Below the pieces are notes generated by a model. That model worked only from the letters and a program-made list of their open reading frames with translations. It was not told the DNA's origin and made no database searches. Both the position numbers and the translations under genes were made by a program. From Acaudatibacter sp963835495 (GTDB lineage: Bacteria > Pseudomonadota > Alphaproteobacteria > Caulobacterales > Caulobacteraceae), in contig CAWIFQ010000005.1 of assembly GCA_963835495.1 (NCBI GenBank), positions 1,054,001 through 1,118,000 of the forward strand: a stretch of 64,000 nucleotides of DNA, in the 5' to 3' direction. Shown piece by piece: positions 16,195-25,109 of this stretch (position 1 is the first letter of the stretch; each line of letters starts with the position of its first letter).

Positions 16195-16944
16195 TTACTC
16201 GGCGGCGGCCATCCATTCCTTCGGCACCGGCCAGGCGCGCTGGTTGGCCAGGATGCCGGCGCGGCGTGTGCGTTCGTCCTCGCTGATCGTTGCCGGGTCC
16301 TCGCGGAACTCCGGCCCCAGCGCCATCGCCTTCTGCACCGCCGGCCGCGCGTCCATCTCGTCCAGCCAGCGCTTCACGTTCGGGAACTCTTCCAGGTCGA
16401 TGCCGCGCATCTTCCAGTTCACCGACCACGGGTAGCAGATCATGTCGGCGATCGTGTACTCGCCGGCGGCCAGGTAGCGCTTGTTGAAGAGGCCGAGGTT
16501 CATCACGCCGTAGAGGCGGTGGACCTCGTTGTTGAAGCGGTTGAGCGCGTAGGTGAGGTCGCCGTTCTTGGGGTCCTGGGCGGCGCGGGTGAAGTTGCCC
16601 TGCTCGCCCATCTTCGGGCCCTGGTTGCCGGTCTGCCAGAAGCACCACTGGGCGACCTCGTACTTCTTGTGCGGCGCCTGCGGCCAGAATTTCCCGGCCT
16701 TTTCCGCCAGGTACATCATGATCGCGCCGGACTCGAAGATCGATAGCGGCGCGCCGCCGCCGATCGGCTCGTCGTCGACGATCGCCGGCATGCGGTTGTT
16801 GGGCGCGATCTTCAGGAAATCGGGCTCGAACTGATCGCCCTTGCCGATGTTCACCGGCTTGATCCGGTAGGGGATCCCAGCCTCCTCGAGCAGGATGATC
16901 ACCTTCTTGCCGTTGCCGGTGGGCCAGAAATAGACGTCGATCAT
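16195..16944 (-). CDS. Glutathione S-transferase, YfcG/YghU (nu-class) type
   Basis: 249 residues. The N-terminal thioredoxin-like half has FWPTGNGKKVIILLEEAG, the T-x-N-G-x-K pattern of nu-class GSTs with disulfide-bond reductase activity, and NRMPAIVDDEP for glutathione contact, then IFESGAIMMYLAEK. The C-terminal helical half contains YTIADMICYPW. Expected to be cytoplasmic and to reduce disulfides with glutathione. Stands alone, with its stop 7 bases from that of the repeat protein. Confidence 0.9.
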   Translation of the reverse strand: MIDVYFWPTGNGKKVIILLEEAGIPYRIKPVNIGKGDQFEPDFLKIAPNNRMPAIVDDEPIGGGAPLSIFESGAIMMYLAEKAGKFWPQAPHKKYEVAQWCFWQTGNQGPKMGEQGNFTRAAQDPKNGDLTYALNRFNNEVHRLYGVMNLGLFNKRYLAAGEYTIADMICYPWSVNWKMRGIDLEEFPNVKRWLDEMDARPAVQKAMALGPEFREDPATISEDERTRRAGILANQRAWPVPKEWMAAAE

Positions 16945-17058
16945 CGCGCGCGCCTCCGAAAGTGCTGATTGGACAATGCCGCGAGGATAAGCCGGCGGCG
17001 GGAGGGCGTGGAGTCAGAAGCGCTGACAAGGACCGCGCTTCCGCAAGAAAGGAATTTG

Positions 17059-17135
17059 GCCACGGAAAACACGGAAATCACGGAAAGGCCGCCGGCCTAC
17101 GCCGCTAGGTCCGTGTTTTCGGTGTTTTCCGTGGC
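17059..17135. repeat. Inverted repeat, 26-nt arms
   Basis: The left arm (17059–17084) begins GCCACGGAAAACACGGAAAT and the right arm (17110–17135) is its near-exact reverse complement, separated by 25 bases. It lies between the GST promoter side and the end of DUF3501. It looks like a dispersed palindromic intergenic element that would form a hairpin in RNA. Confidence 0.7.
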
Positions 17136-17170
17136 TGATCTTTCCTGGCCCGCTCTCACGGGCGGCGCGG

Positions 17171-17776
17171 CTAGGCCAGATCCTTCGCCAGCTCGGCGCG
17201 GCTGTCGTCGCCGATCACCGCCATGTGGGCGTATTTCGGGTGGTCGCAGCCGATCAGGACGCGGGCCTGCGGGGCCTTGAACGCCGCCACCTGCGCCGGG
17301 CTCAGCGGGAAGTGGAGGAAGTGGACCGACGAGGTCTTGCCGTCCTCGCGGGTGCGCTCGGTGTCGCCTTCGGGGGCCGCCTCGGCGCGCTGGCCGTCGA
17401 TCTCGAGGAAGAAGTGGTCCTCGACCCCGCCCAACTCGGCCAGCACGCGGGCGCGGCGGACCGGGTCGTCGATCTCGAACATCAGGGTGCAGGTCAGCTC
17501 CGCGCCCTGCGGGATCATCGGGTTGTAGGCGGCCAGCTCGTCGGCCAGCTGCTCGTCGCCGCCCTTCTCGATCAGCAGCATCTCCTGGATCTGGAACAGC
17601 ATAGTCTCGAAGCTCTCGAAATAGACCGTGCACCACGGCCCAAGCGAGATGCGGCGCAGGCGCTTGGCCGGCAGCAGCGCGGCGCGGCGCGCCTTGCGCT
17701 GGGCGCCGAACTCGGCGGCGGGGATGATGTCGGCGGCGGTGATCTTGCGGTCGGCGGCGGGCATGGCGGACTCCAT
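17171..17776 (-). CDS. DUF3501 family protein
   Basis: 201 residues. Shows the DUF3501 features: the N-terminal ITAADIIPAAEFGAQRK, RRISLGPWCTVYFESFETML, IQEMLLIEKGG, and late FLHFPLSPAQVAAF and HPKYAH. No membrane segment. The start ATG overlaps the stop of the Fe-S gene as TGATG, so translation is coupled. DUF3501 genes travel with rubrerythrin and a GlpC-like Fe-S protein; the shared role is probably peroxide or oxygen defence, but the protein's own activity is unknown. Confidence 0.88.
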   Translation of the reverse strand: MESAMPAADRKITAADIIPAAEFGAQRKARRAALLPAKRLRRISLGPWCTVYFESFETMLFQIQEMLLIEKGGDEQLADELAAYNPMIPQGAELTCTLMFEIDDPVRRARVLAELGGVEDHFFLEIDGQRAEAAPEGDTERTREDGKTSSVHFLHFPLSPAQVAAFKAPQARVLIGCDHPKYAHMAVIGDDSRAELAKDLA

Positions 17777-19143
17777 CAGGCGAGGCCGTAGGCGCGGGCG
17801 AGGATCTCGATCGGATGGGCCTGGGCGGGCGGCTTTGCGCCTTCCTTCAGGTCGGCGCTGACCAGCTGGCCCAGGTGTTTGCAGGCGAGCGGGCAGTCGG
17901 AGCAGAGCGTGTCGTTGCCCTTCTGCGCGACCTGCCGGGCGGCCGGCTTGCCGACCTTCACGGCGACGCCATAGGTCTCCTTCATCACCCCGAACGTGCC
18001 GCCGTGGCCGGAGCAGCGCTCGACCAGGTCGACCTTGGTCCCGGGGATCAGCCGCAGCATCTCGGCCGACTTGGCGCCCATGTTCTGCGCCCGGGCGTGG
18101 CAGGCGTGGTGCAGGGTGACATCGCCCGGGATCGGCGAGAGGCCCTCGGCCAGGCCGTGCGCCTTGGAGAGGCCCACGACATATTCGCAGATGTCCTGGG
18201 TGGCGCTGGAGAGCGCCCGCACCTGGTCGTTCTCCGGCAGGATCAGCGGCCACTCGAATTTCATCATCAGGCCGCAGCTGGCGGTGAGGGTGACGACGTC
18301 GTAGCCGTCGGCGATCCAGCCGGCGAACTCGGCGGCGATCGTCTCGGCGTCCTTCGCCACCGCCGCCAGGTCGCCGGCTTCCAGCTGGGGCATGCCGCAG
18401 CATTTCGGATAGACCAGTTTGGCGTCGACGCCCTGCCGGGCCAGCACCGCCAGCGCGGCGGTGGCGGTCGACGGCTGGTTATATTCGGCGAAGCAGGTGG
18501 CGTAGATCACCGCCTTCTTCTTGCCGAACGCGGGGCCGGCCGGGTCCGGCGCCGGCGCGGTCCGGGCCAGGTCGGTCGCCTTCTTCGAGTGGTACTTCGG
18601 CAGCACCGCGTCCTTGTCGATGCCGAGCGCGAACTCCATCACCGGCCGGGTCAGGCCGTTGCCCTTGGCGCTGGCCCAGTTGGCGAGGCCGGCGACCGGG
18701 GCGGCGAGCTTGCCGTTGCGGTCGGTCTCGCCCAGCTGTTCGCGGACGACTTCGCCGCCTTCCGCCTTGCGCTTGGCCGCCCGGTGGCGCAGCAGCAGGT
18801 GCGGGAAGTCGACCGCCCACTCGTGCGGCGGCACGTACGGGCACTTGGTCATGAAGCACATGTCGCACAGGGTGCAGGCCTCGGTGACCTCGCCGTAGCG
18901 CGACTTCGGGACGCCATCGACCTCGCCGGTCTTGCCCTCGTCGATCAGGTCGAACAGGCGCGGGAACGAGTCGCACAGGTTGAAGCAGCGGCGGCAGCCG
19001 TGGCAGATCTCGAACACCCGCTCCATTTCCGTCTCGACCTTCTCCAGGTCGTAGAAATCCGGATCGCGCCAGGCGATCGGATGGCGGAAGGGCGCTTCGA
19101 GCGAGCCCTCGCGCGGCGGAGTGGTGGTGGGGGTGTCGGTCAT
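17776..19143 (-). CDS. GlpC/heterodisulfide-reductase-like (Fe-S)-binding protein
   Basis: 455 residues. Two ferredoxin-type clusters near the N-terminus: CHGCRRCFNLCDSFP and CTLCDMCFMTKCPYVPP, each a CxxCxxCxxxC(P) pattern for a 4Fe-4S centre. Two CCG-type domains follow (YPKCCGMPQLEAGD and HHACHARAQNMG … RCSGHGGTFGV). The whole matches glycerol-3-phosphate dehydrogenase subunit C and HdrD-like electron carriers. No catalytic flavoprotein subunit is nearby, so a role as electron donor to the rubrerythrin is suggested (inference). Middle gene of the rubrerythrin–Fe-S–DUF3501 operon. Confidence 0.9.
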   Translation of the reverse strand: MTDTPTTTPPREGSLEAPFRHPIAWRDPDFYDLEKVETEMERVFEICHGCRRCFNLCDSFPRLFDLIDEGKTGEVDGVPKSRYGEVTEACTLCDMCFMTKCPYVPPHEWAVDFPHLLLRHRAAKRKAEGGEVVREQLGETDRNGKLAAPVAGLANWASAKGNGLTRPVMEFALGIDKDAVLPKYHSKKATDLARTAPAPDPAGPAFGKKKAVIYATCFAEYNQPSTATAALAVLARQGVDAKLVYPKCCGMPQLEAGDLAAVAKDAETIAAEFAGWIADGYDVVTLTASCGLMMKFEWPLILPENDQVRALSSATQDICEYVVGLSKAHGLAEGLSPIPGDVTLHHACHARAQNMGAKSAEMLRLIPGTKVDLVERCSGHGGTFGVMKETYGVAVKVGKPAARQVAQKGNDTLCSDCPLACKHLGQLVSADLKEGAKPPAQAHPIEILARAYGLA

Positions 19144-19149
19144 ACAGCC

Positions 19150-19292
19150 TCACTCCCCTCCCCCTTGAGGGGAGGGGCCGGGGGTGGGGGTCTCTCGATT
19201 ACGAGCAGGATGACAGGGGCTTGGCTGGCTGCATTGCGCAAGCTCAACGAACCCCCCACTCCCAAACCCTCTCCCCTCGCGGGGGAGAGGGC
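19150..19292. repeat. Two GC-rich hairpins between rubrerythrin and Fe-S genes
   Basis: A CCCTCCCCCTTGAGGGGAGG hairpin starts near 19156, and a second one, CCCTCTCCCC … GGGGGAGAGGG, at 19268–19290. Both are dispersed alphaproteobacterial intergenic hairpin types. They could attenuate transcription between the two genes. Confidence 0.6.
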
Positions 19293-19294
19293 TT

Positions 19295-19711
19295 CTACTC
19301 CATCGTGTCCAGGGCGCGCTGGAAGCGGCCGGCGTGGGATTTTTCGGCCTTCGCCAGGGTCTCGAACCAGTCGGCGATTTCCTCGAAGCCCTCGTCGCGG
19401 GCGGTGCGGGCCATGCCGGGGTACATGTCGGTGTACTCATGGGTTTCGCCGGCGATGGCGGCCTTGAGGTTCTCGCCGGTGGGGCCGATCGGCAGGCCGG
19501 TGGCCGGGTCGCCGACTTCTTCCAGGAATTCCAGGTGGCCGTGGGCGTGACCGGTCTCGCCCTCGGCGGTGGAGCGGAACACGGCGGCGACGTCGTTGTA
19601 GCCTTCGACGTCGGCCTTCTGCGCGAAATAGAGGTAGCGCCGATTGGCCTGGCTCTCGCCGGCGAAGGCGTCCTGCAGGTTCTGCACGGTTTTGCTGTCG
19701 GCTAGGGCCAT
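19295..19711 (-). CDS. Rubrerythrin family protein, without rubredoxin domain
   Basis: 138 residues, a four-helix di-iron protein. Iron-binding glutamates are visible in FAGESQANRRYLYFA, AEGETGHAHGHLEFLEE, IAGETHEYTDMYPGMA and LAKAEKSHAGRF. The C-terminal rubredoxin (CxxC) domain of classical rubrerythrin is absent, so electrons must come from another protein, perhaps the Fe-S protein downstream. It would reduce hydrogen peroxide in the cytoplasm. First gene of the trio. Confidence 0.92.
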   Translation of the reverse strand: MALADSKTVQNLQDAFAGESQANRRYLYFAQKADVEGYNDVAAVFRSTAEGETGHAHGHLEFLEEVGDPATGLPIGPTGENLKAAIAGETHEYTDMYPGMARTARDEGFEEIADWFETLAKAEKSHAGRFQRALDTME

Positions 19712-19835
19712 GGGTCTCGTCCTCTCAAGGGTTGGCGGGCGCGCCGGCCCGATCGCGCCTCGTCCTTAAGCCCCGAGAGAGGGAGGGTCCAATCGATTGA
19801 TCTCATGCGGGGGATAGAGTGGTTCGATATCCAAG

Positions 19836-19964
19836 CTCGTCACCCCGGGCGGAGCGCGCAGCGCGAAGACCCGGGGCCAGACGCGCCGCTACCCAGCTGA
19901 ATATCGTCTCGGAACCGGGCCGTCCGGCCCCGGCTCTCCGCTTCGCTGCGGCCGGGGTGACGAG
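19836..19964. repeat. 129-base inverted repeat element
   Basis: Ends are CTCGTCACCCCGG (19836–19848) and its exact reverse complement (19952–19964), with further internal partial symmetry (GACCCGGGGCC … GGCCCCGGCTCTC). It is a palindromic intergenic element between the rubrerythrin gene and the end of the ATP-grasp gene. Nothing else is seen in 19712–19965. Confidence 0.65.
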
Positions 19965-19965
19965 G

Positions 19966-21219
19966 CTAGGGAAGCGCTAGGCCGCCGCCCGCGCCGCGAT
20001 CAACGCCTGGAAGGCGGCGAACAGCTTCTTCATCGCCTGGGGCCTTGTAGGGATAGAGCTCAGGCGGATCCATGTCGTGGACGATCATGGCGGTGTCGGC
20101 CTCGAAAATCAGCAGCCGGCCCTGGCGGTCCTCGGCGCAGTCGACGGCGAAATAGTCGAGGCCGAAGGCGGCGTGGAGGGCCCGGAAGGCGTCCGCGTGC
20201 CGCGCGGCGAAGCCCTGGTCGAACGTCGCCATCATCTGCGCTTCCTCGGCGCGCTTGGCGACGTCCTCGGCCATACCGGCGTTGAGGTAGTGCACCATCC
20301 AGTGCTCGGAGATGGCCATGTGGGCGACGAACGGACGGCCATCCACCAGCGCCACGCGCAGCTTGCGGAAGCGCCCGTCCGGGCCGCTGTAGTCGATGAA
20401 GGGCGAGAGGTAGAGCACCTCGTCGGGGTGGCGTTCCAGGTAGCCGGCGATCTGCGCCGGGTCGTCCAGCTTCTCCAGCCCGGCGCCGGCGTGGGAATCG
20501 ACCGGGCGCAGGATGATCGGGAAGTCGTGTCCGGGGAGGACGCTGCTCAGCGCCGCGGCGCCGCTGGACGCCAGGGCCGTGAGCTGGCTGCGGCTGACGC
20601 GCAGGGTCGGCGGCATGACGAGGCCGGGGCAGGTTTCGAGCCTGGCCGGCGCGCGATCGCGGCCCAGGCTCCGGATCGCGGTAGGCGCCGCGTTCAGGAT
20701 CGGCTTCGGCCAGCGCGCCGCCGCGTCGGTCAGGGCGTCGATCAGCGAGGCGTTGGCGTCCGATTCGCCCACCGCGAGGATGGCGACGTCGTGTTCGGGA
20801 ACGGCGATGGTCGCCCGCTCGCCGGCGGCGACGAACATCAGGTCCAGCACGCCGTTCCAGCCTGACAGCAGGAAATCGATCGGCGTCGAGGCCATCAAGT
20901 CGCCGGCGGCGACCAGGGCCAGCACGTGCGGGCCGTGGCCGGTGCCGACGACGCGGCGATAGCGGCGCTCGCGCGCCAGGGCGTCGGCCTGCAGGGCGAG
21001 GCCCTGCTCGCGCTGGCCGACCAGCTGCAGGATGGTCGACAGGTCGAGCATGGCGCCGGCGTCGGGCGGGGCGGCGGAGGCGCGGGCCATCAGCGCATCC
21101 CACGTCGGCTGCAGCTCGCCGCCGGTGAACACCAGGCGGGCGAAGGCGGCGAGGCCGGCGGTCGCTGGCGGGTCGCTCACGGGCGCGCTGTTCTCGCGGC
21201 GAAGCGCCGATGACGACAA
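19966..21219 (-). CDS. ATP-grasp domain protein with TPR-like N-terminus; 3' end frameshifted
   Basis: About 417 residues. The N-terminal third looks helical and TPR-like (ILQLVGQREQGLALQADALA). The C-terminal part is ATP-grasp-like: FPIILRPVDSHAGAGLEKLD, FRKLRVALVDGRPFVAHMAI and DYFAVDCAEDRQGRLLIFEA, resembling glutathione synthetase/RimK-type ligases. The last codons in frame (GDEEAVRR…) look wrong; the next frame gives PQAMKKLFAAFQALIAARAA and a stop at 19977, so a base is probably missing near 20042. Two starts fit: TTG 21219 with GGGAGG 8 bases upstream (chosen), or GTG 21180. Substrate unknown. Confidence 0.65.
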   Translation of the reverse strand: MSSSALRRENSAPVSDPPATAGLAAFARLVFTGGELQPTWDALMARASAAPPDAGAMLDLSTILQLVGQREQGLALQADALARERRYRRVVGTGHGPHVLALVAAGDLMASTPIDFLLSGWNGVLDLMFVAAGERATIAVPEHDVAILAVGESDANASLIDALTDAAARWPKPILNAAPTAIRSLGRDRAPARLETCPGLVMPPTLRVSRSQLTALASSGAAALSSVLPGHDFPIILRPVDSHAGAGLEKLDDPAQIAGYLERHPDEVLYLSPFIDYSGPDGRFRKLRVALVDGRPFVAHMAISEHWMVHYLNAGMAEDVAKRAEEAQMMATFDQGFAARHADAFRALHAAFGLDYFAVDCAEDRQGRLLIFEADTAMIVHDMDPPELYPYKAPGDEEAVRRLPGVDRGAGGGLALP

Positions 21220-21314
21220 ATGCGAAGCCTCCCGCAACCCGTAACGGGTGCGAGTCTGCGGCTGCGTTTATGAATAATCCCTGCACCTGGGCAGGCGCGG
21301 GACGTCGCACCGGC

Positions 21315-22349
21315 TCAGCTCTTGGCGGCGGCGTCCCTGAGCGGCTTCGGGGTCAGCAGGCCCGGGATAGCGCGGCAGGCCGCGATCAGCGGCGTCTCGA
21401 TCCAGCGATGGCAGACCAGCCCCGCCGCCAGCGACAGCAACACCGCCGCCGGCACGAACCGCCACGCCGGCGCGACCCCGATCAGGCGCGCCATCGTCGC
21501 CACGGCAATGAAGTGACACAGGTAGATGGCGTAGGAGGCGTCGCCGAGCTGAAGCAGAACGCGTGGCGGCCTCAGCGCCTCGACTGGCTCGAGCGCCACC
21601 GCGCCGGCGACGATCATCGCCGCCGGGACGCCCCACAGCAGCGGCCGCCACAGATCGCTGCGCAGTCCTGTCAGGCCCTGCGCCGCCAGCAGCAGGGCGC
21701 CGATCGCGGCCAGCGCCGCCCCGATCTCCGGCAGGATCGGGCGGCCGAGCTGACGGCGCCGCGCCAGCCAGGCGCCGGCGCCGAACTGCAGCAGCATCAT
21801 GTTGGCGCCGAGGTAGTAGGCCGGCGGATCGAGCACGCCGAACACGATCACGCCGCCCAGCGCCGCCAGCAGCAGGCGGAACCTGGCCGCCCGCGGCGCG
21901 AACAGCACCAGGGCGAACAGGAGGTAAAACACGGCCTCGTAGTTCAGGCTCCAGCCCGGCGGCAGCACCGGAAACGGCAGGCCGCGCGGGTCGATGTGCT
22001 GGACGAAGGCGAGCGAGAGGGCGATGTGCGCCGGCGACAGCGACACCTGCCGCATCAGCGTCGGCCAGAGGCTCGCGATGACGATCACGGCGCCGGTCGC
22101 CAGCCAGTAGAGCGGCGCCACCCGCGTCAGCCGGCGCCAGACGAAGACGCCAGGGCTGGCCTCCGCGCCCGAGCCGACCGTCCACATGATGAAGCCGCTG
22201 ATGACGAAGAACACGTCGACGCCGGCGGCCCCGACCCAGAGCCGGTCGTCGATCCACTGGAACGCGTGGTAGGTCACCACCGAGAGCGCGGCCAGACCGC
22301 GCAGCGCCTGCAGCCAGAGCAGCGTCGGCGGGCGGGCCTGGTCCGTCAG
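21315..22349 (-). CDS. Acyltransferase 3 family membrane protein (OafA/ExoZ type)
   Basis: About 344 residues with some ten membrane segments. Diagnostic parts: QALRGLAALSVVTYHAFQW with the catalytic-type His, DVFFVISGFIMW, and the C-terminal YAIYLCHFIAVATMARLIG. These enzymes acetylate or acylate sugars on polysaccharides or membrane lipids. No ATG, GTG or TTG fits the N-terminus; the first usable codon is CTG 22349, overlapping the stop of the preceding oxidoreductase (CTGA), so an unusual start or another sequence error is likely. Confidence 0.8.
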   Translation of the reverse strand: MTDQARPPTLLWLQALRGLAALSVVTYHAFQWIDDRLWVGAAGVDVFFVISGFIMWTVGSGAEASPGVFVWRRLTRVAPLYWLATGAVIVIASLWPTLMRQVSLSPAHIALSLAFVQHIDPRGLPFPVLPPGWSLNYEAVFYLLFALVLFAPRAARFRLLLAALGGVIVFGVLDPPAYYLGANMMLLQFGAGAWLARRRQLGRPILPEIGAALAAIGALLLAAQGLTGLRSDLWRPLLWGVPAAMIVAGAVALEPVEALRPPRVLLQLGDASYAIYLCHFIAVATMARLIGVAPAWRFVPAAVLLSLAAGLVCHRWIETPLIAACRAIPGLLTPKPLRDAAAKS

Positions 22350-23323
22350 GGCGTGATCACCGACTTGCCGATCACCTGGCGGTCGGCCAGCGAGTCGAAC
22401 GCGGAGCGCCAGTCGTCCAGCGCATATTCCCGGTGGACCCGCGGCTTCAGCTTGCCCTCGGCGGCCATGCCCCAGATCGCCGCGGCGTTCTCGCGGCCGC
22501 GTTCGGGGAACTGGCGGCCGTATTCGCCGGCGCGCACGCCCATCACCGAGAAGCCCTTGATCAGCGGCATGTTGACCGAGATGGTCGGGATGCGGCCGGA
22601 GGTGAAGCCGACCACCAGCAGGCGGCCGTTGAAGGCGATGCAGCGCACGCTCTCGTCGAACACATCGCCGCCGACCGGGTCGTAGATCACGTCGGCGCCG
22701 CGCCCGCCGGTGATCTCCTTGACCCGCTCGCGAAAGCCGCCGGTGACGTTGACCGTGGCGTCCGGCGCGTATTCGTCGGCGATCACCTGCAGCTTGGCGT
22801 CCGAGGCCGAGGCGGCGATCACCCGGCAGCCCAGCACCTTGGCCAGGTCGACGCAGGCGAGCCCGACGCCGCCGGCCGCGCCCTGGACCAGCACCCACTC
22901 GCCCGGCTCGACCTCCGCGCGGCGCACCAGCGCGACGTAGGCGGTCAGATAGGCCGCGCCGAACCCCGCCGCCTGGCCGAAACTGAACGCGGGCGGCTTG
23001 GGCCGCAGGCCCTGGGCGTAGCAGATCGCCATGTCGGAGAAGCCGCCGAGCTTGGCGCCGCCCGCCACCTCGTCGCCAACCTTCCAGCGGCTCTCGCCCT
23101 GGCCCACCTTGGCCACCACGCCAGCGAGCTCCAGCCCGGGAATGAACGGCAGCGGCGGCTTGTGCTGGTATTCGCCGCGGGTCTGCAGCAGATCGGGGAA
23201 GTTGACCGCGGCGGCGCGCACCTCGACCAGCACCTCGCCCGCTTTCGGATCCGGCGTCGGGAACTCGCGCAGCACGCAGCCGGCGTAGTCGGGCGCCAGC
23301 TCTTCCACCATCAACGCCCGCAT
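22346..23323 (-). CDS. NADPH:quinone oxidoreductase family (zinc-independent MDR)
   Basis: 325 residues. The GroES-like N-terminal half has AAAVNFPDLLQTRGEYQHKP and PGLELAGVVAKVG. The Rossmann half has VLVQGAAGGVGLACVDLAKV. No structural zinc cysteines are present, as expected for QOR/crotonase-type MDR enzymes. Likely an NADPH-dependent reductase of quinones or enoyl compounds. Its start overlaps the hydrolase stop (TGATG), and its stop overlaps the acyltransferase, so the three genes form an operon downstream of a TetR regulator. Confidence 0.9.
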   Translation of the reverse strand: MRALMVEELAPDYAGCVLREFPTPDPKAGEVLVEVRAAAVNFPDLLQTRGEYQHKPPLPFIPGLELAGVVAKVGQGESRWKVGDEVAGGAKLGGFSDMAICYAQGLRPKPPAFSFGQAAGFGAAYLTAYVALVRRAEVEPGEWVLVQGAAGGVGLACVDLAKVLGCRVIAASASDAKLQVIADEYAPDATVNVTGGFRERVKEITGGRGADVIYDPVGGDVFDESVRCIAFNGRLLVVGFTSGRIPTISVNMPLIKGFSVMGVRAGEYGRQFPERGRENAAAIWGMAAEGKLKPRVHREYALDDWRSAFDSLADRQVIGKSVITP

Positions 23324-24370
23324 CAGCGCGTTCTCCCCTGCAGCGCCTCGCGCACCAGGGCGGCGATCTCGCGGCAGGCCGCGTCGGCCGCCGGGACCAT
23401 GCTGGTGAAGGCGCAGAAGCCGTGCGCCAGGGCGTCGTAGCAGCGGTAGGCGACCGGTGTCCCGGCGGCATTCAAGGCCCTTGCGTAGGCCTCGCCCTGG
23501 TCCACCAGCGGATCGAACCCGGCGGTGGCGATCACCGCCGGCGCCAGGCCCGACAGGTCCTTCGCCTTGATCGGCGACAGGCGCGGGTCGGCCGGGTCGT
23601 CGCCAGGGCCGAGGTAGTTGCCCATGAACCAGGTCAGCAGGTCGCGCGACATCGGATAGGCGTCGGCGTAGGTGGCCATCGACGCGGTCTCGCTGGCGAC
23701 GTCGACCACCGGATAGAGCAGCAGCTGCAGCGCCGGCTGCGGCTCGCCGTGGCGGCGCAGCTCCTGGCAGATCACCGCGGCGAAGTTGGCCCCCATCGCG
23801 TCGCCGCCGATCGCCGCCACGCCGATCGGCGCGCCGAAGCGGCCGGCGTTGGCCTTGGCCCAGCGGTAGGCGGCCAGCATGTCGTCGAGCCCGGCGGGGA
23901 AACGCTCCTCCGGCGCCAGGCGGTAGTCGACCGACAGCACCGGACAGCGCGCGACCGCGGCCAGGATGCCGCAGAACAGGTGGCTGGAGTTCGAGGTTGC
24001 CGATCACGCCGCCGCCCATATGGGCGTAGGTCATCACCGGCGCGGCGGCGTCCTGCTCGGCGGGCCGATAGGCCCTGGCGCGCAGCGGCCCGGCCTCGGT
24101 CTCGAGGGTCAGGTTCTCGATCGCGACGCCGCCCTCGAGGCGGCCGTCCAGCATCTTGATCATCTGGATGCTGATCAGCCGCGCCTCCTGCGGCGTCACG
24201 CTTTCCAGCGCCGGCAGGGCGCGGGCCTGGCTGGCGAGGAACTGCAGGCGCGGATCGAGCGTGCGGCCGCCGCGATAGACCACGCCGCCGCCGGACAGCA
24301 GGCGCAGCACCGGGCGCGGCAGGGAGAGCGCCGCCTTCAGCGCGATATTCTGGACTACCGGGTCGGCCAT
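23323..24370 (-). CDS. Alpha/beta hydrolase (HSL/esterase type), frameshifted
   Basis: From ATG 24370 the frame encodes a lid/N-terminal region and YAHMGGGVIGNLE, an HGGG-like oxyanion motif in which the first residues read HMGGG. It then shifts: near 23988 an extra base breaks the frame, and the rest continues one frame over with LSVDYRLAPEERFPAGLDD, GGDAMGANFAAVI (nucleophile-elbow position, but Asp-Ala-Met instead of GDSAGG) and AHGFCAFTSM with the late His. The two parts join perfectly at the protein level. The altered elbow (G-D-A-M-G) may mean an inactive or divergent enzyme. About 348 residues when repaired. Confidence 0.75.
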
Positions 24371-24381
24371 CCGGCCGTCGC

Positions 24382-25004
24382 CTAGGTCTCGACCCGCGGC
24401 GCCGCCGCCAGCCCGCCCAGGATCAGGGTGACGCAGAACTCGGTGGCCGCGCCGACGTCCGGCGGCCGCCGCTCGATCATCCGCTCGCCGACCTCGCGCA
24501 CGATGGCGATGCAGGCGGTGGCGAGATAGTCGAGGTCGACCCGGGGGGCGAGGCCGCGCTCCATCACGTCGGCGAGGGCGGCGCGCACCTCCTCGTGCAC
24601 GGCCAGGATCTCGGGCGTGTTGCGGGTGTAGGGCTCGGACGCCTGCGCGGTCGGCTCCTTGCCCCAGGTCGGCGGCCTCGGCGGCGATGAACTCGAAGTA
24701 GGCGCGCGTCGCGCCGCGCAGGTAGGATCTCGAAGTCCTTCGCCTTCAGGTATTCGGCGTGCAGGATCGGCCGGAAGCGCCGCGCGCCGTCGTCGGCCAG
24801 CGCGGCGATCACCTCCTCCTTGGAGCGGTAGTAGTTGTAGAACGCCCCGACCGACAGCCCGGTGCGGCGGATGATGTCGCGCACCGTGGCGACCTCGTAG
24901 CCGAGCTCGCGGAACACGGCGCGGGCGGCGTCGAGGATGGCTTGGCGGTTGGCGAGCTTGGTCTGCTCGCGCTTGCCGGGGCTCAGATAGGCGACTTCGG
25001 ACAT
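24382..25004 (-). CDS. TetR family transcriptional regulator, doubly frameshifted
   Basis: The N-terminal helix-turn-helix is intact: QAILDAARAVFRELGYEVAT, VRDIIRRTGLSVGAFYNYYR, SKEEVIAAL. After AKDFEI one extra C near 24727 and one extra G near 24664 throw the middle out of frame. Corrected, it reads YLRGATRAYFEFIAAEAADL and then KEPTAQASEPYTRNTPEIL, joining the C-terminal part EEVRAALADVMERGLAPRVD … to the stop at 24382. About 206 residues. It sits 11 bases upstream of the hydrolase on the same strand and probably controls that operon. Confidence 0.8.
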
Positions 25005-25109
25005 GATCTTAGGATCGGGCGCCGGACGCCGCGAAGTCCACCGCGAGCAGTGTGCGCTGTAAGCGGAGCTTGCAATTGCATCGGTCGCGAGCGACCAGCC
25101 AAAGGAACT

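Noticed and set aside
24382..25004. Two separate small genes in place of one TetR
   Set aside because: The halves together make one standard-length TetR protein once two single-base insertions are removed; two genes would each be incomplete.
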